Below, in pieces: positions 60,235 through 64,000 of a stretch of 64,000 nucleotides of DNA. The position numbers and the translations under genes were made by a program. Under the pieces are notes generated by a model. That model was not told where the DNA came from and did not search any database. It saw nothing but the letters and a program-made list of their open reading frames with translations. Position 1 is the stretch's first letter; every line of letters starts with the position of its first letter. Origin of the DNA: Johnsonella ignava ATCC 51276 (GTDB taxonomy: Bacteria > Bacillota > Clostridia > Lachnospirales > Lachnospiraceae); assembly GCF_000235445.1 (NCBI RefSeq), contig NZ_JH378831.1:273563-337562 (forward strand), given 5' to 3'.

Positions 60235-62844
60235 TTATTGCTTTTTTAATATATTACCTTTTATATAAGCCTTTAGATCCTCTCCGGTTTCATCTACATC
60301 AATCATAATAGTATCTCTGGTATGGAGTCCACCTGAAAGTATAAGCTTTGCCGCTTTTGTTTCAACATGCTTTTGTAAATATCTTTTAAGCGGTCTTGCA
60401 CCATAAAGCGGATCATATGCCCTTTGTGCCACAAAATCCTTTGCTTTTTGTGTAAGTTCAATTAAAAGCTCCTTATCTGAAAGCCTTTTATTTATCTCAT
60501 CTATAAGAAGATTTATAATACTTCCTATATCCTTTCTTGTAAGCGGTTTAAATAATATTATCTCATCAAGCCTGTTTAAAAATTCCGGCCTGAAATGTGC
60601 CTTCAATTCTTCATTTACAGCCTTCTGTGCCTCAGATTTTATATTCCCCTCATTATCTATTCCTTCAAGAAGATAGCTTGAACCTATATTTGAAGTCATT
60701 ATTATTATAGTATTTTTGAAATCAACTGTCTTTCCAAGTGAATCAGTTACCCTGCCATCGTCAAGCACCTGCAAAAGTACATTAAATACATCAGGGTGTG
60801 CTTTTTCAACCTCATCAAACAGTATTACAGAATAGGGTTTTCTTCTTACCGCCTCGGTAAGCTGTCCGCCTTCATCATAACCCACATATCCGGGAGGCGC
60901 ACCTATAAGCCTGCTTACTGAAAATTTCTCCATATATTCACTCATATCTATACGCACCATATTTGACTCATCATCAAACAGCTGTGCAGCAAGTGATTTT
61001 GCAAGTTCAGTCTTTCCAACTCCTGTAGGTCCTAAAAACAGAAATGAGCCTATGGGTTTGCCGGGATCCTTTATACCAGCCTTTGATCTCTGTATCGCCT
61101 CACATACCTTTATAACCGCTTCATCCTGTCCTATAACTCTTTTATGCAATTCTTTATCAAGGTTAAGAGCTTTCTCTTTTTCAGACTCATTTAACTTTGA
61201 TACAGGTATATTGGTCCATTTTGATACAATCTTTGCTATCTCTTCCTCAGTAACCGACTCATGTACCAAACTTAAATCTTCACTTTTAACTTTCTTTTCC
61301 TCTTCTTCAAGGCGTTTTTTAAGTTCAGGAAGTTTTCCGTATTGAAGTTGTGCCGCAGTCTCAAGATCATACTTTTGCTTTGCTTCATTTATCTGCTTAT
61401 TAACATCCTCTATCTCCTGCCTTATATAAGCAAGTCCTTCAACACGCTTTTTTTCATTTTCCCATTTCGATTTCTGCTCAGAATACTTATCTCTGAGCTC
61501 TGCAAGGTCTTTTTGAAGCATTTTAAGCCTATCCTGTGAAAGACTGTCATCTTCCTTCTTAAGTGCAGCCTCCTCTATCTCAAGCTGCATGGTCTTTCTT
61601 CTAAGTTCATCAACCTCAGCAGGCATTGAATCCATTTCAGTCTTTATAAGTGCACAGGCTTCATCAACAAGATCTATCGCCTTATCAGGCAAAAATCTGT
61701 CGCTTATATATCTGTCTGAAAGTATTGCAGCACTTACAAGCGCTAAGTCTGTTATTTTTACCGAGTGATAATTTTCATACCTTTCCTTAAGTCCTCTAAG
61801 TATTGATATGGTATCTTCAACACTAGGTTCATCTACAAGCACCGGTTGAAAACGTCTTTCAAGTGCAGGATCTTTTTCTATATATTTCCTATATTCATCA
61901 AGTGTAGTCGCACCTATACAATGAAGCTCACCTCTTGCAAGCATCGGTTTAAGCATATTTCCCGCATCCATACTACCCTCACTTTTACCTGCTCCAACTA
62001 TTGTATGAAGTTCATCTACAAAAAGTATTATCTCGCCGTGGCTGCCTTTAACTTCATCAAGCACAGCCTTAAGTCTTTCCTCAAATTCACCTCTGTATTT
62101 TGCACCTGCAAGAAGTGCTCCCATATCAAGTGCAAAAAGTCTTTTATCTTTAAGCCCCTCAGGGACATCTCCTCTTACTATTCTTTGTGCAAGCCCTTCT
62201 ACTACTGCCGTTTTTCCTACACCCGGCTCACCTATAAGCACAGGGTTGTTTTTGGTTTTTCTGCTTAATATCCTTATTACATTTCTTATCTCATTATCTC
62301 TGCCTATTACAGGATCAAGTTTTTGCTCCCTTGCCCTTTCAACAAGATCATAACCATACTTACTAAGTGTATCATAAGTTGCTTCAGGATTATCGGAAGT
62401 TACCTTTTGGTTTCCTCTTACCTCTGACAGTACCTTTAAAAATCTGTTTCTATTTATACCATAGCTTTTAAAAATTTCCTTTACTGAACTATCAGCATGC
62501 TTAAGCATGGCAAGAAATATATGCTCAACTGAAACATATTCATCTCCCATAGCTTTTGCCTCATCTTCTGCAGAAATGAGTACTTTATTTAATCCCTCAC
62601 TTATATAGAGCTGTCCGCCTGAAACCTTAGGCAAAGTTGTAAGTTTACTCAAAGTTTCATTTATAAGCATCTCCTTGGAAACTCCCATTTTCTGTATAAG
62701 GTTCAGTATAAGAGAATCATCAAGTGTTAAAAGTGCATATAACAAATGTATCTGTTCAACCTGTTGGTTTCCATACTCATATGCTGATTTTTCAGTGTTT
62801 TTAACTGCCTCAATTGATTTTTGTGTAAATTTATTTATATTCAT
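60235..62844 (-). CDS. clpB: ATP-dependent chaperone ClpB
   Basis: 869 residues. N-terminal Clp domain (FTQKSIEAVKNTEKSAYEYG), first AAA+ module with GEPGVGKT and an intact sensor region, a long coiled-coil middle domain (~400-540) that distinguishes ClpB from ClpC/ClpA, and the second AAA+ module with GPTGVGKT and RPEFLNRLDEI. It dissolves protein aggregates with DnaK. The start is ATG 62844 with AAGGAAAAGGG before it; an ATG at 62871 lacks an RBS. Confidence 0.96.
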   Translation of the reverse strand: MNINKFTQKSIEAVKNTEKSAYEYGNQQVEQIHLLYALLTLDDSLILNLIQKMGVSKEMLINETLSKLTTLPKVSGGQLYISEGLNKVLISAEDEAKAMGDEYVSVEHIFLAMLKHADSSVKEIFKSYGINRNRFLKVLSEVRGNQKVTSDNPEATYDTLSKYGYDLVERAREQKLDPVIGRDNEIRNVIRILSRKTKNNPVLIGEPGVGKTAVVEGLAQRIVRGDVPEGLKDKRLFALDMGALLAGAKYRGEFEERLKAVLDEVKGSHGEIILFVDELHTIVGAGKSEGSMDAGNMLKPMLARGELHCIGATTLDEYRKYIEKDPALERRFQPVLVDEPSVEDTISILRGLKERYENYHSVKITDLALVSAAILSDRYISDRFLPDKAIDLVDEACALIKTEMDSMPAEVDELRRKTMQLEIEEAALKKEDDSLSQDRLKMLQKDLAELRDKYSEQKSKWENEKKRVEGLAYIRQEIEDVNKQINEAKQKYDLETAAQLQYGKLPELKKRLEEEEKKVKSEDLSLVHESVTEEEIAKIVSKWTNIPVSKLNESEKEKALNLDKELHKRVIGQDEAVIKVCEAIQRSKAGIKDPGKPIGSFLFLGPTGVGKTELAKSLAAQLFDDESNMVRIDMSEYMEKFSVSRLIGAPPGYVGYDEGGQLTEAVRRKPYSVILFDEVEKAHPDVFNVLLQVLDDGRVTDSLGKTVDFKNTIIIMTSNIGSSYLLEGIDNEGNIKSEAQKAVNEELKAHFRPEFLNRLDEIILFKPLTRKDIGSIINLLIDEINKRLSDKELLIELTQKAKDFVAQRAYDPLYGARPLKRYLQKHVETKAAKLILSGGLHTRDTIMIDVDETGEDLKAYIKGNILKKQ

Positions 62845-62937
62845 ATCCCTTTTCCTTCCCTTTTTAATCATTTTAGTTTATATAATATATTTATAAATAT
62901 TAGCAGTATCTATTTTATTTATTACTTTATATTTAAT

Positions 62938-62955
62938 GCTCCCTATATTGGGAGC
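62938..62955 (-). other. Short stem-loop in the clpB leader
   Basis: GCTCCC and GGGAGC flank a 6-nt loop, ~95 nt upstream of the clpB ATG and inside its leader. Confidence 0.5.
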
Positions 62956-63030
62956 AGCTTAGTTATACTTTTACTTCTGGCTTCCTGTCTGGTATCTCCT
63001 TTTATCTGATATAGTCTTATATATTATATA

Positions 63031-63071
63031 TGTTATATGTGTACTATAACACACGATTGGATTTATGTCAA
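63031..63071 (-). promoter_or_regulatory. clpB promoter with overlapping inverted repeat
   Basis: Minus strand TTGACA (63066-63071), 17-nt spacer, TATAGT (63043-63048). An inverted repeat, TGTTATA-N7-TATAACA (63031-63051), covers the -10 box. I see neither a CIRCE element nor a CtsR heptad repeat. The leader is ~190 nt. The remaining 63072-63351 stretch shows no gene. Confidence 0.7.
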
Positions 63072-63351
63072 CTACTTTTACTAAATCAATTAATTTTTTT
63101 CTGTCAAATATATAATTCTGTAAATATATTATTATGCAAATAGATATTTAAGTAATGTATTTACCAAAGCACAACAACCTTATACGATTTGGCAAACATC
63201 AGAAAATTTAAAGTTAAAATCCTATACTCCTGAATTTTAAAAAGCTATACGAGAGTACAGGCTGTACTCTGTTAAAATAAGCTCTTTAAAATAAGCAATT
63301 TGAAATAAATATTTTAAAATAGTGTCTTCAAGTGTCTTCAAAACACATATA

Positions 63352-63389
63352 AATAAAAAAACAGAAGCCTTGATTTTACAAGCTTCTGC
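63352..63389 (-). terminator. Terminator of the rRNA operon
   Basis: CAGAAGC (63362-63368) and GCTTCTG (63382-63388) pair; on the minus strand a run of seven T follows. It ends the transcript 14 nt after the tRNA-Gly gene. Confidence 0.85.
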
Positions 63390-63402
63390 TAAAATAATAT
63401 AA

Positions 63403-63475
63403 AGCACGAGACGGGACTCGAACCCGCGACCCCGACCTTGGCAAGGTCGTACTCCACCAACTGAGCCACTCGTGC
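63403..63475 (-). tRNA. tRNA-Gly (anticodon GCC)
   Basis: 73 nt. Acceptor stem GCACGAG/CTCGTGC with discriminator U, D-loop with TCAGTTGGTGGAG, anticodon loop CTTGCCAAG, and T-loop GGTTCGAGTCC. CCA is not encoded. It lies ~95 nt after the 23S rRNA 3' end and is the last gene of this rRNA operon. Confidence 0.96.
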
Positions 63476-63570
63476 GTATCATAATAAATATATAAAATAT
63501 AACATCAATTTCCCGATACCCCGTACCCTCAAAACCGCATATCAGACAAAATCCACATGCTCCAGCCTCT

Positions 63571-64000
<430 letters not shown>

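Noticed and set aside
63237..63482. Open frame overlapping the tRNA-Gly gene
   Set aside because: It runs through the tRNA and the terminator and has no RBS or homology.

Overview
This AT-rich window reads as chromosome of a low-GC Gram-positive anaerobe of the class Clostridia, most likely Lachnospiraceae. Four things point there: an anaerobic-type cobaltochelatase (CbiK) beside a CobA-HemD fusion, the order rpoB-rpoC-rpsL-rpsG-fusA-tuf, lipoproteins and Gram-positive cell-wall-binding repeat proteins, and strong Shine-Dalgarno sites. The genus cannot be fixed from sequence alone. Most genes are on the minus strand. No insertion sequence, complete prophage or CRISPR array is visible.

Layout. 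1-570: end of a MATE exporter. 559-5860: siroheme/cobalamin tetrapyrrole operon (precorrin-2 dehydrogenase, hemB, cbiK, hemC, cobA-hemD). 6095-7339: an unrecognised protein made of two tandem copies. 7502-11937: zinc uptake locus (Fur-family regulator, znuA, znuC, znuB, extra lipoprotein). 12297-15578: a membrane-anchored repeat protein and a secreted glycosidase-like protein. 15840-19016: small membrane protein, argS, efp. 19267-24220: tuf, fusA, rpsG, rpsL. 24290-32732: small membrane protein, rpoC, rpoB. 32744-38924: RpoB-divergent membrane protein, DUF1934 protein, murI, ddl, a GntR regulator, ispE, a GNAT acetyltransferase and a cyclophilin. 39123-43319: S66 peptidase-like protein, SdpI-like protein, nagB and an orphan sugar-ABC ATPase. 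43380-44425: accessory island with a decayed KilA-N gene and a RelB/YafQ toxin-antitoxin pair. 44555-50772: a TetR-controlled export operon (two half-transporters, an ATC-hydrolase-family protein, MATE). 50897-52795: two divergent cell-wall-binding-repeat proteins. 53086-57003: polyphosphate genes ppk1 (split in two frames) and ppx. 57113-62844: chorismate mutase, plsC, cls, clpB. 63352-64000: tRNA-Gly and the 3' end of 23S rRNA.

How the genes work together. The tetrapyrrole operon covers the steps from 5-aminolevulinate to uroporphyrinogen III, precorrin-2/sirohydrochlorin and metal insertion; hemA and hemL are not here. The zinc locus pairs a Fur-family repressor with a His-rich binding lipoprotein, an ATPase, a permease and a further lipoprotein that may handle metal outside the membrane. 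The TetR operon has a clear palindromic operator over its own promoter and looks like an inducible export/detoxification module. PPK1 and PPX would make and degrade polyphosphate, but ppk1 is interrupted by a frame change inside a Lys/Asn-rich insertion.

Most notable points: cbiK has no ATG, GTG or TTG that could start its conserved N-terminus; ppk1 is split; a duplicated protein of unknown family; a 34-bp perfect palindrome inside the KilA-N relic; a low-complexity 15-bp repeat inside argS; and no 5S rRNA between 23S and the end of the rRNA operon.
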